A DNA stretch of 41,758 nucleotides from Halorhabdus amylolytica (GCF_004944975.1 NZ_SPQG01000001.1:246641-288398), one strand, 5' to 3'. Counted from the stretch's first letter, positions 23,298 to 32,593 are shown. Notes: a model not told the origin generated them from the sequence alone. Program-made: numbers and translations.

Positions 23298-23744
23298 ATG
23301 GGATTGCTGGATCGCGTCCGCGGCCGGCGGTCGGGCGGCGTCGGCCTGTTCGTCGACGGGCCGAACGTACTCCGGTCTGAGTTCGACGTGGACTTAGACG
23401 ACCTCCGGGCGATCGCCGCCGAAGACGGCCGCGTGAGTACGGCCCGTCTCTACCTCGACGAACACGCGACGCCAGGGCTCATCCAGGCCGGCGAAGCACA
23501 CGGCTTCGCGGTCGTGACGACCAGCGGCGACGTGGACGTGAAACTCGCCGTCGACGCGACGCGGGCGGTCGCCGAGGGGCGGATCGACACGCTCGTCGTC
23601 GCCTCCCGGGACACCGATTTCAAACCAGTCCTGGAGGTGGCCGCTGAGAGGGGTTGTCGGACCATCGCGATCGCGCCAGGGGAGTACGGTCGCTCCGACG
23701 CCCTGGCGAGTACGGCCCACGAGAGTTACACCCTCGACGAGTGA
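23298..23744 (+). CDS. NYN-domain putative ribonuclease (TIGR00288/LabA-like)
   Basis: 148 aa, start at ATG 23298 (MGLLDRVRGRR), since the upstream 21 residues of the longer frame look non-coding. The NYN fold, a relative of PIN nucleases, shows its acidic residues in GLFVDGPNVL, GDVDVKLAVDATR and VASRDTDFKPVL. The frame is complete. Members are predicted metal-dependent RNA nucleases in RNA turnover or processing. It lies divergent from tRNA-Glu. Substrate unknown. Confidence 0.85.
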   Translation: MGLLDRVRGRRSGGVGLFVDGPNVLRSEFDVDLDDLRAIAAEDGRVSTARLYLDEHATPGLIQAGEAHGFAVVTTSGDVDVKLAVDATRAVAEGRIDTLVVASRDTDFKPVLEVAAERGCRTIAIAPGEYGRSDALASTAHESYTLDE

Positions 23745-23815
23745 GCAGTTTCGCGAGCGACGTGCAGTCACAGAGAGACGAACGGCTTTTGCGCGAGCAA
23801 CTCTCCCGGTCGACT

Positions 23816-24658
23816 ATGAGTGAGGACTACGATGGGCCGATCCTCGACAACCACCTCCACCTCGATCCCGAGCACGGCCGGGGAATGGACGCCGTCGAAG
23901 ACTTCGCCCGAGCGGGCGGGACGCACCTACTGGTCGTGAACAAGCCGTCCTGGATGCTCGAAGACGTCGCCGACGACGAGTCGATATTCCGGGCAGTCTT
24001 CGAGACGACCGTCGAGACCGTCGATCGGGCTAACGAGGTCCTCCCGGGACGGGCCTGGCCAGTGCTGGGCGTCCATCCCGCACTGATTTCGAAGCTGACC
24101 GGCCGGGGTTACACGCCGGAAGAGGCGCGGGACATCATGCAAGCGGGTCTCGACGTCGCGGCGGAGTTCGTCGCCGATGGGCCCGCGCTCGCACTGAAGT
24201 CGGGCCGTCCACACTACGACGTGGGCGATCCGATCTGGGACGCATCCAACAACGTGATGAAACACGCCTTCGAACTCGGGGCCGAGACGGGTTCGGCCGT
24301 CCAGTTGCACACCGAGGGGGGCGAGGATTTCAGCGATGTGGCTGCGTGGGCCGAGGAGCGCGGACTGCCCGCCAAGCGCGTCGTCAAACACTACTCGGGC
24401 GGCCGACTCGATGGGCCGACCAAGAGCGTCCTCTCGAACGAGGACGAGCTGGAAGTCGCTGTCGAGGAGAACGAACCGTTCCTGATGGAGACGGACTTCA
24501 TCGACGACCCGGACCGTCCGGGTGCGGTCCTCGGGCCGAAGACAGTACCCCGACGCGTCGAGTGGCTGTTGGACAGCGACCGAGTGGATGCCGTCCGGAC
24601 GGCCCACGTCGAGACGCCCGCTTCCGTCTACGGGATCGACCTCGAAGCGACGTTGTGA
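23816..24658 (+). CDS. TatD-like metal-dependent hydrolase
   Basis: 280 aa from ATG 23816 (MSEDYDGPILDNHLHLDPEH). The amidohydrolase-type TIM barrel has HLHLD metal ligands (about residues 13-17), with further His/Glu in VLGVHPALIS, QLHTEGGEDF and KHYSGGRL. MTDFIDDP-like METDFIDDPDRPGA supplies the late Asp. Archaeal relatives are usually grouped with TatD-type DNases, though their substrate is not known. The gene follows the NYN nuclease by 71 nt on the same strand, so they may be co-transcribed. Confidence 0.83.
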   Translation: MSEDYDGPILDNHLHLDPEHGRGMDAVEDFARAGGTHLLVVNKPSWMLEDVADDESIFRAVFETTVETVDRANEVLPGRAWPVLGVHPALISKLTGRGYTPEEARDIMQAGLDVAAEFVADGPALALKSGRPHYDVGDPIWDASNNVMKHAFELGAETGSAVQLHTEGGEDFSDVAAWAEERGLPAKRVVKHYSGGRLDGPTKSVLSNEDELEVAVEENEPFLMETDFIDDPDRPGAVLGPKTVPRRVEWLLDSDRVDAVRTAHVETPASVYGIDLEATL

Positions 24659-24688
24659 ACGGACAACGGACGACGGCCGTTCCCACGA

Positions 24689-25402
24689 TCAGAGTTCGAA
24701 CGTCTCGTCACCGTCGAGGACGTGGACCTCGGCGTCGCTGCCGAGGGCTTTCACCTCGTGGACGAAGTCTCCGGCGTCCTGTTCGATCGGCGGGAACGTG
24801 TCGTAGTGCATCGGGAAGGCGTGATCGACGGCGAGCCAGTCGACCGCGATCGCCGCCTGTTCGGGCCCCATCGTGAAGTGATCGCCGATCGGAACGGCCG
24901 CGGCGTCGGGTTCGAGAAACGGCGCGATGACGTCGCGCATCTCCGTCATCAGCCCCGTGTCGCCGGCGTGGTAGAACGCCGTGGCCTCGTCGTCGCTTTT
25001 TCGGGTCGGCTCCGAGTCGGAGATCACGAAGCCCGCGGGCATCCCCGCCGACCCGATCTCGTGGGTCGTATTGATGCCGTTGGTGTGATCGGATCGGTGC
25101 ATCGTCACAAAGGCGTCACCGGCTTCGAAGGTACCGCCGAGGTTCATGCCGACGGTCTCGTTACCGTGTTCGGCCTCGATGTAGCCAGCGAATTCCGGCG
25201 TCGCGACGACCGTCGCGTCCGGGTACGCGTCGACGTCCGCGATGTGATCGGCATGCCCGTGGGTCAACAGAACGAAGTCGGGGCTGTCGACATCCGTAGG
25301 CGACAGCGACGTCTTCGGGTTGTCGAAAAACGGATCGATCAGCAGTCGCGTCTCTCCGAGGGCGACGCTCCAGGTCGAGTGACCGTGCCAGGTGAGTTCC
25401 AT
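24689..25402 (-). CDS. UPF0173 metal-dependent hydrolase (beta-lactamase fold)
   Basis: 237 aa from ATG 25402 ([16 protein letters not shown]), the standard start; 21 upstream residues are excluded. It is a UlaG/UPF0173-type metallo-beta-lactamase fold. The metal site is [12 protein letters not shown] (HxHxDH), with later ligands in [12 protein letters not shown] and [11 protein letters not shown]. The family is widespread in archaea and bacteria and predicted to be Zn or Mn dependent; no substrate is assigned. It is convergent with the TatD-like gene and divergent from the protease gene. Confidence 0.88.
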   Translation of the reverse strand: MELTWHGHSTWSVALGETRLLIDPFFDNPKTSLSPTDVDSPDFVLLTHGHADHIADVDAYPDATVVATPEFAGYIEAEHGNETVGMNLGGTFEAGDAFVTMHRSDHTNGINTTHEIGSAGMPAGFVISDSEPTRKSDDEATAFYHAGDTGLMTEMRDVIAPFLEPDAAAVPIGDHFTMGPEQAAIAVDWLAVDHAFPMHYDTFPPIEQDAGDFVHEVKALGSDAEVHVLDGDETFEL

Positions 25403-25497
25403 GGTCGGTGGAGAATACGGCGGTCCCACACTTAATTTTGCATACGGCAAATCCGGGGCGGCCAAGCGTTTATGCGGGACGGAACCGTTGTTGGGGT

Positions 25498-26619
25498 ATG
25501 TCCCCGGATCACGTCTCTCGCCGTCGGTTTCTCCGCGGTCTCGGTGTGGCGACTACCCTCGGTCTCGCCGGCTGTGCCGAGTCTCCCAAGGAGGATGGGG
25601 ATCCGCTGACGCCGGACAGGACGACACAGACGCCGATCGGTGGAGAGAACGCTCCGATCGAGGAACTCGACGGGACTGATTCCTCCCGCTTCACCGAGGT
25701 TTATCGGGCCGTCCGGGATTCGGTGGTGCAGATCAGAGTCCGCACCGCGTCAGGGGGGACTGGTACGGGAACCGGGTTCGTCTACGACGACTCCCACCTT
25801 GTGACAAACGAACACGTCGTCGCCAACGCTCGGGACCTGTTCGTTCGCTATCGAACCACCGGCTGGCGGGAAGCCACGGTCGAGGGGACCGACATCTACA
25901 GCGATCTGGCCGTCTTGGGCGTCGACGAGCGACCCGATGTCGCAGCGCCCCTTCCGCTTCTCTCTCGTGATCCGCCGATCGGGACTGAAGTCGTCGCAAT
26001 CGGAAACCCATACGAACTCTCGGGGACCGTCTCCTCGGGGATCGTCAGCGGCGTCGACCGGACGCTGTCGGCCCCGAACAACTTCTCGATAGCCGATACG
26101 ATCCAGACCGATGCCCCCGTCAACCCAGGCAACAGCGGCGGGCCGCTGGTCGATCTCGAGGGGCGCGTCGTCGGGGTCATCAGTGCCGGCGGCGGCGACA
26201 ACATCGGGCTGGCCATCTCGGCGCCGCTGACCCGACAGGTAGTCCCCGCCCTGATCGAGACCGGTTCGTACGACCATCCGTATCTCGGCGTCGGTCTGGA
26301 GAACGTTACGCCCGCGATCGCGGCCGCCAACGACCTGGCGGAGGCCTCGGGCGTCTACGTCGGTCGCGTCGTCGACGGGGGCCCCTCGGCGGGCGTGCTA
26401 CAGGGATCGACCGGCGAGGAATCCGTCGATGGCAGACTGGTCCCCGTCGGCGGCGACATCATCACACACCTGGCCGGGGAACCGATCCCGACGAGGGCTC
26501 GTCTCTCGAGTGTTCTGGCGCTGGAAACGGAGTCCGGCGAGCCGACGGATCTGCGGATCATTCGTGACGGCAGCGCGGAGACGGTGACTGTCGAGATCGG
26601 GACGCGGCCGCCGGTCTGA
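25498..26619 (+). CDS. HtrA/DegP-type serine protease, Tat-exported lipoprotein
   Basis: 373 aa from ATG 25498. A twin-arginine signal ([10 protein letters not shown]) runs into a lipobox LAGC at Cys26, so the protein is likely exported folded and lipid-anchored outside the cell. The trypsin-like domain has its triad at His106 (TNEHVV), Asp136 (YSDLAVL) and Ser213 ([10 protein letters not shown]). A C-terminal PDZ domain follows from about residue 265 ([17 protein letters not shown]). HtrA proteins degrade or refold damaged extracytoplasmic proteins. The start is chosen because the Tat motif sits directly after it. Confidence 0.93.
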   Translation: MSPDHVSRRRFLRGLGVATTLGLAGCAESPKEDGDPLTPDRTTQTPIGGENAPIEELDGTDSSRFTEVYRAVRDSVVQIRVRTASGGTGTGTGFVYDDSHLVTNEHVVANARDLFVRYRTTGWREATVEGTDIYSDLAVLGVDERPDVAAPLPLLSRDPPIGTEVVAIGNPYELSGTVSSGIVSGVDRTLSAPNNFSIADTIQTDAPVNPGNSGGPLVDLEGRVVGVISAGGGDNIGLAISAPLTRQVVPALIETGSYDHPYLGVGLENVTPAIAAANDLAEASGVYVGRVVDGGPSAGVLQGSTGEESVDGRLVPVGGDIITHLAGEPIPTRARLSSVLALETESGEPTDLRIIRDGSAETVTVEIGTRPPV

Positions 26620-26626
26620 GACGGTT

Positions 26627-27571
26627 TCAATCGAGGCGTTCAGCAGCGCCCCGGTCAACCAGCGGTTCGGCGTTCGTCTCCGGGAGTGTGACGATGTCGT
26701 CGGTAGTCAGATCGTAGGCCCGATCGTCGACGCCGAGAATCTCGCCCACGTCGTCCATGATCCGGACTGTCGTTCGTTCGACGGACGGGTCCGATCGGAT
26801 GGCGGTTCCCGTGTCGCCACCGACTGGGGCGCCATCCCCGTCCGCGTCGGACGGCGTCCCAGCCGACGCCGTCCCGCCGTCCCGGCGTGCAGACTCTCGA
26901 ACTCCCACCGCTTCCGGGGGTTTTTCTTCGGGAACTGCTCGGGATTGCTCGTCGCCGTTCGGGGGAGCGTCGGTCGACGATCCAGCAGGGGGTGAGTCAC
27001 TGTCCCCAGCCATCAGATCGGCCGCGGACACCGTTTCGGGGTCCGGCTCTTCACGGGGGGGCGAACGTTGGTCGGCTTCCGATCGTTCGACAGGCTGTGA
27101 AGCTTCCCCGGTGCCGGCCGGCTGTCGATTCACCTCGTCTATGTTCGAGTGGTCGTCGCCTCCGTCCGGATTCCCACTGGTCGTCTTCCCTTCCAGCACG
27201 TCGAAGACGTGCTCGCGACTGTCCTCGATCGACTGGACCAGCGAGTCGAAGAGATCGCGCTCTTCGGTCGTGAGTCCTTCCTCGTCGGTCGGCATGTCCG
27301 CGGCCGCCAGCGATGCCATCTTGACAATCTTGCCGACGCGACGCTCGTAGATCGCCTCCAGGGTCTGTTCGGCGGTCGCGATGTCGTCACTCAGACGGTT
27401 GACCTCGGGCGCGTCGAACGGGTCGTCGGCCCGCTCGGCGACCCGTTCGCGTTCCGTTCGCAGCGCACGGACGAACTCGCCGGCCTCCTCGTAGAAGGAA
27501 TCTCGCAGTTGCTGGAGGCTGTCGGTCTGGCGCTCGCGGCTCTGTACTGATTGGATCTCGTCTAGGTCCAT
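26627..27571 (-). CDS. Archaeal GINS subunit Gins51 (Gins15)
   Basis: 314 aa. GINS joins MCM and Cdc45/GAN as the replicative CMG-like helicase. The N-terminal helical A domain covers about residues 1-130 (LQQLRDSFYEEAGEFVRAL, then RRVGKIVKMASLAAADM). The small B domain is at the C terminus (VRIMDDVGEILGVDDRAYDL). Between them is an unusually long acidic, Pro/Ser-rich linker of about 130 residues, probably disordered, typical of haloarchaeal Gins51. It directly follows priS on the same strand with a 9-nt gap, the conserved archaeal gene order. Confidence 0.9.
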   Translation of the reverse strand: MDLDEIQSVQSRERQTDSLQQLRDSFYEEAGEFVRALRTERERVAERADDPFDAPEVNRLSDDIATAEQTLEAIYERRVGKIVKMASLAAADMPTDEEGLTTEERDLFDSLVQSIEDSREHVFDVLEGKTTSGNPDGGDDHSNIDEVNRQPAGTGEASQPVERSEADQRSPPREEPDPETVSAADLMAGDSDSPPAGSSTDAPPNGDEQSRAVPEEKPPEAVGVRESARRDGGTASAGTPSDADGDGAPVGGDTGTAIRSDPSVERTTVRIMDDVGEILGVDDRAYDLTTDDIVTLPETNAEPLVDRGAAERLD

Positions 27572-27580
27572 GGTCGTCGG

Positions 27581-28741
27581 CTATTCGGGGCCCTTCTCGG
27601 CACGTCCCCGCGACATGAGGAACACGCCGAGGTACTCCGGAACGATACTGTCTCCCTCAGAGAGTGTAAAGCTGTCGCCACCGAGTTCGACCGCTCCCGG
27701 CTCGGTCACCTCGACGGCGATGTCGTGGCCCTCGAACGTCTCCGGGACGGCATCGACCAGCGGTTCGAACTCCTCGATCGCGTCCCTGTCGATCCGCCGG
27801 ACTTCGAGCCCACTTCCGCCGTGGAGGCTTCCGGGCAGTCGGATGAGACGGTTCGTGTCCGTCGTGACAGGTTCGTCGATCGGTGCGTTCTGGGCGGTGA
27901 CGACTTCACCCGTCAGTGCATCGACGAGTTTCCTGATACCCGGACCACCCGCTTCGAGGTTGCCGCCCTCGATGGCCTCGCGGTTGGCCTGGATGGCCCC
28001 GTGGACAGTCTTCGCCCGCCCGTCACCGATCCCGTCGAGTTCCTGGAGACGGGCCATGGCCTCCTCCTCGGGGAGCGCTTCGACCTCGTCGACGAACGAA
28101 AGAAGCGCCTCGTGGACGCGTTTGCCCCACCCGCCTTCGGTCTTGAGCGTGCGAGCGGTGACGTTGCCCCGCATCTCCGTCCTGACCAGGCCGTCGGGAT
28201 CGAGGCCGATCCCACGGACGTAGTCGACGATTTCCCGACGGGCCTCGCGTTCGAGGTGCTGGATACCCTCGTCGCGGACGTGGACATGATAGCCACGACT
28301 GCCCGAGAAGACGACCGTCAGGTCCTCGAAACCGAAGTCGTCCTCCAGAAAGTCAAGCAATCGAAGGAGAGCGTCCTTGCAGGCGGCCAACATCTCGGCG
28401 TAGGTCGCCTCGCTAGGCTCGACCGAGGGGAGATGGTCGGCGTCGAGATCGAAGATCACGTCCGAGCCTTGCCAGTCCTTGGCCGCCATCGAGGACGCGC
28501 TCGGATCGGCATAGCGGCCCGCCGAGAAGTAGACGTGGCGGGGTCGCTCGCGCTCAAGGAACGACTCGATGTCGCCCAGGTCCAGCAGTGATTCGTGGCG
28601 AACCATCGTCTCCCCGGGCCCTCCGGTCCACGGAATGTATCCCCACTCGCGTTCGTGGGCGTCAGGCGGTGGCGTCACCGCTTTCCGGCGGTAGTGATCC
28701 CCGAACCGGCCCCGGAGATACGCACGGGTTCGCTCCTCCAT
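27581..28741 (-). CDS. priS: DNA primase small subunit PriS
   Basis: 386 aa. Catalytic subunit of the archaeal/eukaryotic-type primase that makes RNA primers for replication with PriL. The catalytic aspartates are in VIFDLDADHLP (Asp98, Asp100, Asp102). FSAGRYADPSA lies near the nucleotide site, and SGSRGYHVHV (about 160-170) gives the second conserved block. The length matches halophile PriS. Gins51 follows 9 nt downstream, so primase and GINS are made from one transcript. PriL is not in the window. Confidence 0.94.
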   Translation of the reverse strand: MEERTRAYLRGRFGDHYRRKAVTPPPDAHEREWGYIPWTGGPGETMVRHESLLDLGDIESFLERERPRHVYFSAGRYADPSASSMAAKDWQGSDVIFDLDADHLPSVEPSEATYAEMLAACKDALLRLLDFLEDDFGFEDLTVVFSGSRGYHVHVRDEGIQHLEREARREIVDYVRGIGLDPDGLVRTEMRGNVTARTLKTEGGWGKRVHEALLSFVDEVEALPEEEAMARLQELDGIGDGRAKTVHGAIQANREAIEGGNLEAGGPGIRKLVDALTGEVVTAQNAPIDEPVTTDTNRLIRLPGSLHGGSGLEVRRIDRDAIEEFEPLVDAVPETFEGHDIAVEVTEPGAVELGGDSFTLSEGDSIVPEYLGVFLMSRGRAEKGPE

Positions 28742-28874
28742 CGGCTATCCGTTCGAGGGAGGTCAGGAAAGGATTGTTGGTCCTGCTTCTCTATGAAAGC
28801 TCGGCGGGTTGTCAGGACTGTTTCCGATTGATGCCGACCGGACATGCAACAACGAAAACGGAGCCATGCTCACT

Positions 28875-29129
28875 ATGTGCGATTGCCCACAGTGTGAGGG
28901 GTCACTCTCGACTGAACAGCGAATGCGTCAGCACCACACGAAAGTTCACGGCGACCCCCTTCCGAATCGCGAGTGTTCGGGGTGTGGGACCGAGTTCTAC
29001 GGCCCCAAAGCGCGACGTGAGTTTTGTTCTGAATGCAATCCGAATGCGGGAGAGCACAACGGTAATTGGCAGGGGGCACAGGAGACCACAACGTATGACC
29101 GATGTGACGAGACGTTCACGTACTATTGA
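28875..29129 (+). pseudogene. Truncated zinc-finger/HNH-type protein
   Basis: 84 aa from MCDCPQCEGSL; another Met at 28866 is possible. The N-terminal finger (CPQCEGSLSTEQRMRQHHTKVHG) and the second cysteine set (CSGCGTEFY, CSECNPNAGEHNGNWQG) resemble haloarchaeal zinc-finger proteins related to HNH nucleases. In those the chain continues through another finger, roughly TTCxxCGxxFEYYPS. Here the first Cys of that finger is Tyr (TTYDRCDETF) and the frame stops at TYY. The gene is therefore probably a remnant, though a short functional protein cannot be excluded. Confidence 0.55.
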
Positions 29130-29208
29130 CAACGATCTCCAGACCAGTGATATCGAACCGTAGGTCACCGGCCTCGCTTTCGGTAGCACTAATAACCGAA
29201 ACCTCGAA

Positions 29209-29823
29209 TTACGCAGACGTCAACCGCACAACGACCAGCCGTTCGAAGGGGAACGATTCCTCGGCGACGATCGACGAGTTGAGGTCCTGCCCGGCGGCAT
29301 ATTCCCGGACCTCGTCGATCCCGGTCAGACTGCTGACGAGCAGGAACGCCCGCCCACTGGCCCGGAGCACGCGACAAACATCTTCCAGAAACGGATCGAC
29401 CACGGCGCGACCGTCCTCGCCACCGGAAAGAGCCGCCCCCATCCAGTCGCCCCACTCCGTATCGGGATCGGCCGGGAGATACGGTGGATTGAACGCCACG
29501 AGGTCAAACGTCTCAGCGCGGAACGGATTCAACAGGTTCGCCCGGACGGCCACGATCCCGGCCTCGCGGGCCTGCCGACAGGCCGCCGGGTTCAGATCCG
29601 ACCCGATCACGTCGGCACCGGCTTCGGCGAGCGCGCCCGCCACGTAGCCAGAACCCGTCCCCACGTCCAGGGCACGCTCACCCGGTTCGACGGAATCAGC
29701 GGCAGCCTCCGCGAGCAAGTGGGAGTCCTCGCTCGCCCCGTAGACGGTATCGACGCCTCGTTGTTCGGCGAGTGGCGGCCGAGCAGTCTCCCCGGGGTCG
29801 ACCGACTCCTCGTCGTCAGTCAT
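29209..29823 (-). CDS. HemK2/PrmC-family N5-glutamine methyltransferase
   Basis: 204 aa from ATG 29823 (MTDDEESVDPG); the upstream extension mirrors ksgA. A Rossmann-fold SAM domain shows ALDVGTGSGYVAGAL (motif I) and the catalytic FNPPYLPADP (NPPY binds the target amide). The short form without the N-terminal PrmC domain is the HemK2/Mtq2 type. It methylates the GGQ glutamine of release factor aRF1, usually with a Trm112-type partner. Its start overlaps ksgA by 8 nt, in a conserved archaeal cluster. Confidence 0.9.
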   Translation of the reverse strand: MTDDEESVDPGETARPPLAEQRGVDTVYGASEDSHLLAEAAADSVEPGERALDVGTGSGYVAGALAEAGADVIGSDLNPAACRQAREAGIVAVRANLLNPFRAETFDLVAFNPPYLPADPDTEWGDWMGAALSGGEDGRAVVDPFLEDVCRVLRASGRAFLLVSSLTGIDEVREYAAGQDLNSSIVAEESFPFERLVVVRLTSA

Positions 29824-30736
29824 CGGACTCGAATCCGACCTCGTGGGCCAGACTCGCCAACGCCGCGAAGTCGGCAGGTGAGAGTTTGCCGGCCCGCTTG
29901 CCCAGCAGTTCTTCGTCGGCCGCTTTGACGACCGCGTCGGGATCGTCGAGTCCCGAGATGTGAGTCGTGTTCCGGATCCCGTTCCGGACTGTCTTACGTC
30001 GCTGGGTGAACACGGCCGTGACGAACTCCAGGAAGAACTCGTCGTCGGAGACGGTGTAATCCGGCTCGCGCGGCAACGCACGGACTAAGGCGCTCTCGAC
30101 GGCCGGCGGCGGCGCGAAGGCCTCCGGCGGGACGGGTTCGACGACCTCGACGTCGGCGTAGTGGCCCGCCGTCACCGACAGTCGGCCGTACTCATCGGTC
30201 CCGGGCGCAGCGGCCATCCGGTCGGCGAACTCCCGCTGGACCATCGCGATCAGTGGTCTCCCCTCGGGAAGCAATCTGAACAGGATCTCGCTGGACGCGC
30301 CGTAGGGCAGGTTCGAGATCGATGCCGTATGCTCCGGGAGGTCCACTTCGAGTGCGTCCCCCTCGATCACGGTCAGGTGACCGTCCTCGATCGCGTCGGC
30401 GAACTCCTCCTGAAGAAATGTTGTCAGGTCAGGGTCGCGCTCGACCGCAGTGACGCGATCAGCGACAGCGAGCAAGCGATCGGTCAAGGCCCCGTTCCCG
30501 GCGCCGATCTCCAGAACGTGGGAGAGATCGACCCCGGCGCCGGTCGCGTAGGTCGGGATCCGATCGAGAACGCGATCGTCGACGAGGAAGTGCTGGTCGC
30601 GCCCCGGGTTCCCCCACGCTCCCGCACGGGAGCGCAGTGCGTCCGGATCGCGCTCTCCGGTCTCGAAATCGCGTGTATCGGCATCCCGTCCCTGTCCAGT
30701 GGAGGGCGGCGCGTCCGATGTCTCGTCGCCGTTCAT
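29816..30736 (-). CDS. ksgA: 16S rRNA dimethyladenosine transferase KsgA/RsmA
   Basis: 306 aa. Dimethylates two adjacent adenosines in the 3' hairpin of 16S rRNA late in 30S assembly. SAM-binding features are QHFLVDDRVLDRI, VLEIGAGNGALTDRL and VTAVERDPDL. The catalytic motif is ISNLPYGASSEI (NLPY). The C-terminal helices (FTQRRKTVRNGIRNT) contact rRNA. The first 45 residues are an acidic, probably flexible halophile extension. It overlaps the DUF655 gene by 4 nt (ATGA) and hemK2 by 8 nt, so all are coupled. Confidence 0.95.
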   Translation of the reverse strand: MNGDETSDAPPSTGQGRDADTRDFETGERDPDALRSRAGAWGNPGRDQHFLVDDRVLDRIPTYATGAGVDLSHVLEIGAGNGALTDRLLAVADRVTAVERDPDLTTFLQEEFADAIEDGHLTVIEGDALEVDLPEHTASISNLPYGASSEILFRLLPEGRPLIAMVQREFADRMAAAPGTDEYGRLSVTAGHYADVEVVEPVPPEAFAPPPAVESALVRALPREPDYTVSDDEFFLEFVTAVFTQRRKTVRNGIRNTTHISGLDDPDAVVKAADEELLGKRAGKLSPADFAALASLAHEVGFESDD

Positions 30737-31299
30737 TCCTCACGCCGGGCGAACGTCCGATACTTGAGGTCCTCCTCGCGGATTTCCTCCATGATACGAT
30801 CTGCGAGCACCTCGCGAGGGTTGTGCAGGCCGTCGACACGATCGGTGAGTTCCTCGAAACTCTCGAAGGGTTTGCGCTTGCGCTCGTCGAGGATCGCGTT
30901 CCGGAGTTTCTTCCCGATCCCCGGCAAGAGGTTCAGCGCGTGCAGCCGGGTAGTGATCGGCCGGGCGTCGTTGAAGAAATCGACGAAGCGCCGTTCGTTC
31001 TCCTCGATGACGTCCTCGATGACGTACTCCAGTTCGGACTGGCCACCGCCGGAGAGATCGGCGTAATCGACTGTCCGTGCGGTCTCGATCAGATCGGCGC
31101 TGAGATCCACAGTATCACCGATCGAGAGGTCTGCGTCCGCGGCCAACGTCAGTTCGACCAGCCGAAACTCGTCGGTCGACACCGCATAGGCGAGGGGCTG
31201 TTTCTGGTACTGGGGGCGGTCGTCGTCCGACCGGCCGTGTGGAAGATGATCGAGAATTACGGCCGTCTCCGCGTCCGAATCTGACTCGCTGTCGCTCAT
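30733..31299 (-). CDS. DUF655 protein with helix-hairpin-helix
   Basis: 188 aa. The N-terminal half is OB-like (VRLVELTLAADADLSIGDTV region). The C-terminal half has a helix-hairpin-helix (LNLLPGIGKKLRNAILDERK) and FESFEELTDRVDGLHNP, typical of nucleic-acid binding. DUF655 sits between rpoF and ksgA across archaea and is thought to act in RNA or ribosome metabolism. It overlaps ksgA by 4 nt. No catalytic motif is apparent. Confidence 0.88.
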   Translation of the reverse strand: MSDSESDSDAETAVILDHLPHGRSDDDRPQYQKQPLAYAVSTDEFRLVELTLAADADLSIGDTVDLSADLIETARTVDYADLSGGGQSELEYVIEDVIEENERRFVDFFNDARPITTRLHALNLLPGIGKKLRNAILDERKRKPFESFEELTDRVDGLHNPREVLADRIMEEIREEDLKYRTFARREE

Positions 31300-31400
31300 G
31301 TCGTCGGGGTACGGTGAGGGGATACTTAAACCCAGGCGGGGCTATCGGAACGCGGTGGAAGAGAATCGATCTGCTGAGAAGCGGTGGACTCGAAGAGCGT

Positions 31401-31757
31401 CTAGACGTACTTCGCAACGACGTCAAGGATGTCGTCGAGTTCGTCTCCGTCGAGCGTGTATCGCTCCTGAGCGTAGATCGAACGAAGTTCGTCCCGATCC
31501 TGGGGTCGGAGGTTGACGATCTTGTAGGCCGTCGGCTCGTCGACCTTCTCGATTGCGAGTAGCTCCTCGACGAACTCCTCGGACTCCTCGATACCGAGAA
31601 CGGCAAAGTGATTGACGTGCTCGATTGCCCGGGTGAGTTCGTAGCGCATCTCCCGGTCCTCGTCGGCGGCCCGTTCGCGCTCGATGTCCGCGAGGAGTTG
31701 CTTCGCCTCCGCGAAGGTAAGATACTCCTCCTCGAGCTGCTCCTTGAAGATCGTCAT
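31401..31757 (-). CDS. rpoF: RNA polymerase subunit Rpo4 (RpoF, Rpb4 family)
   Basis: 118 aa. Forms the stalk of archaeal RNA polymerase with Rpo7. Family features are FAEAKQLLADIERERAADED, YELTRAIEHVNHFAVLG and ELRSIYAQERYTLDGDELD. Its ATG lies 7 nt after the rpl21e stop, so they are co-transcribed. About 100 nt separates it from the DUF655 gene; the cluster order rpl21e-rpoF-DUF655-ksgA is conserved in archaea. Confidence 0.93.
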   Translation of the reverse strand: MTIFKEQLEEEYLTFAEAKQLLADIERERAADEDREMRYELTRAIEHVNHFAVLGIEESEEFVEELLAIEKVDEPTAYKIVNLRPQDRDELRSIYAQERYTLDGDELDDILDVVAKYV

Positions 31758-31764
31758 GAGGTAG

Positions 31765-32061
31765 TCACTCCTCGGACTGTTCGCGGAGGTGGGCCGGCTT
31801 GACGATGATTGTCTTGTCCTTGCCGCCGTCGTTGATCCGAACCTTGTAGGCCCCGCCCTGCGTCCCGACGACTTCGCCGGTGTGCCCGGAGAAGCGCGGG
31901 TGGAAGCGACCGTCGGGGACGCTCGGATCGATCGCGAGGTGAACCGTCTGGCCGGTCGAAAACTCCTGGACGGCCCGGTTTGGCGGCGACGTCCCGCGGT
32001 CTCGGGGATCGTTCTTCAGCTTGTTGCGCGTGCCTTCGAGTGGTCCGTTCGAACTGGGCAT
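31765..32061 (-). CDS. rpl21e: 50S ribosomal protein L21e
   Basis: 98 aa. Archaeal/eukaryotic-type large-subunit protein. The SH3-like fold is seen in [32 protein letters not shown] and [20 protein letters not shown]. First gene of the operon, with a good TATA box about 30 nt upstream, so the message is nearly leaderless. Confidence 0.95.
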   Translation of the reverse strand: MPSSNGPLEGTRNKLKNDPRDRGTSPPNRAVQEFSTGQTVHLAIDPSVPDGRFHPRFSGHTGEVVGTQGGAYKVRINDGGKDKTIIVKPAHLREQSEE

Positions 32062-32087
32062 TCTTGGAACTCGCTAATCCGGTTGGA

Positions 32088-32096
32088 CTTATAAAA
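32088..32096 (-). promoter_or_regulatory. TATA box of the rpl21e operon
   Basis: On the minus strand the sequence reads TTTTATAAG, an excellent archaeal TATA element, about 30 nt upstream of the rpl21e ATG. The expected start of transcription is within a few nt of the ATG, giving a leaderless or near-leaderless mRNA, common in haloarchaea. Confidence 0.75.
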
Positions 32097-32110
32097 CGTG
32101 CGTTCCGACC

Positions 32111-32377
32111 CTACAGGCGGCCGACATCCTCGACGGAGACGCTCTCGACACCCTCGACGCCCTCGAAGGCCTCCTCGACGGCCTCCGTGCCGCCCGATTC
32201 GTCGGGGACGATGACAGTCGGGATCAACGCGACGAGGCCGAACGCCACGTCGTCGCGGTCGAACCCGTTGATCTTCGCGCCCTCGGGGAGGGACTGCTCG
32301 AGACGCTCCTGGAGCGCGTCGAGGTCGACCTCCGGACTCTGCGGCATGACCTTGATACCGGCTGCTACTTTTCCCAT
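32111..32377 (-). CDS. ef1b: Elongation factor 1-beta
   Basis: 88 aa. Nucleotide exchange factor that recycles GDP on EF-1alpha; the archaeal protein is the small catalytic domain only. Family marks are [38 protein letters not shown] and [18 protein letters not shown]. The gene follows the four-CxxC zinc protein by 36 nt, a gene order conserved in haloarchaea. Its partner tuf is about 5 kb away in this window. Confidence 0.94.
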   Translation of the reverse strand: MGKVAAGIKVMPQSPEVDLDALQERLEQSLPEGAKINGFDRDDVAFGLVALIPTVIVPDESGGTEAVEEAFEGVEGVESVSVEDVGRL

Positions 32378-32413
32378 GGATGTGGATTGCGGTATGCGGT
32401 TATGTGTCTGTCG

Positions 32414-32593
32414 TTACGGGCCCGTGAAGCCACACTCGGGACACTCATAGAGCGTGCTCTGCTTCCGGCAGGTCGGACACCGGTAGATCCGGTGGCCACA
32501 GTCCGGACAGTCGAAGGCCGCAGCGTTCGTCCCCGAGATGTTGATCCCGCAGGAGACACACTTCTGCGTGCGTTTCTGTTGGCTCTCGCTCAT
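32414..32593 (-). CDS. Zinc-finger micro-protein of the HVO_2753 family
   Basis: 59 aa from ATG 32593 ([16 protein letters not shown]). Four CxxC pairs are at Cys12/15, Cys29/32, Cys39/42 and Cys51/54, which would bind two zinc ions. Length, spacing and the following ef1b gene match HVO_2753 of Haloferax volcanii, whose structure is known and whose loss affects biofilm and motility. I rely on memory for that phenotype. Molecular role unclear; RNA or protein binding is likely. Confidence 0.88.
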   Translation of the reverse strand: MSESQQKRTQKCVSCGINISGTNAAAFDCPDCGHRIYRCPTCRKQSTLYECPECGFTGP

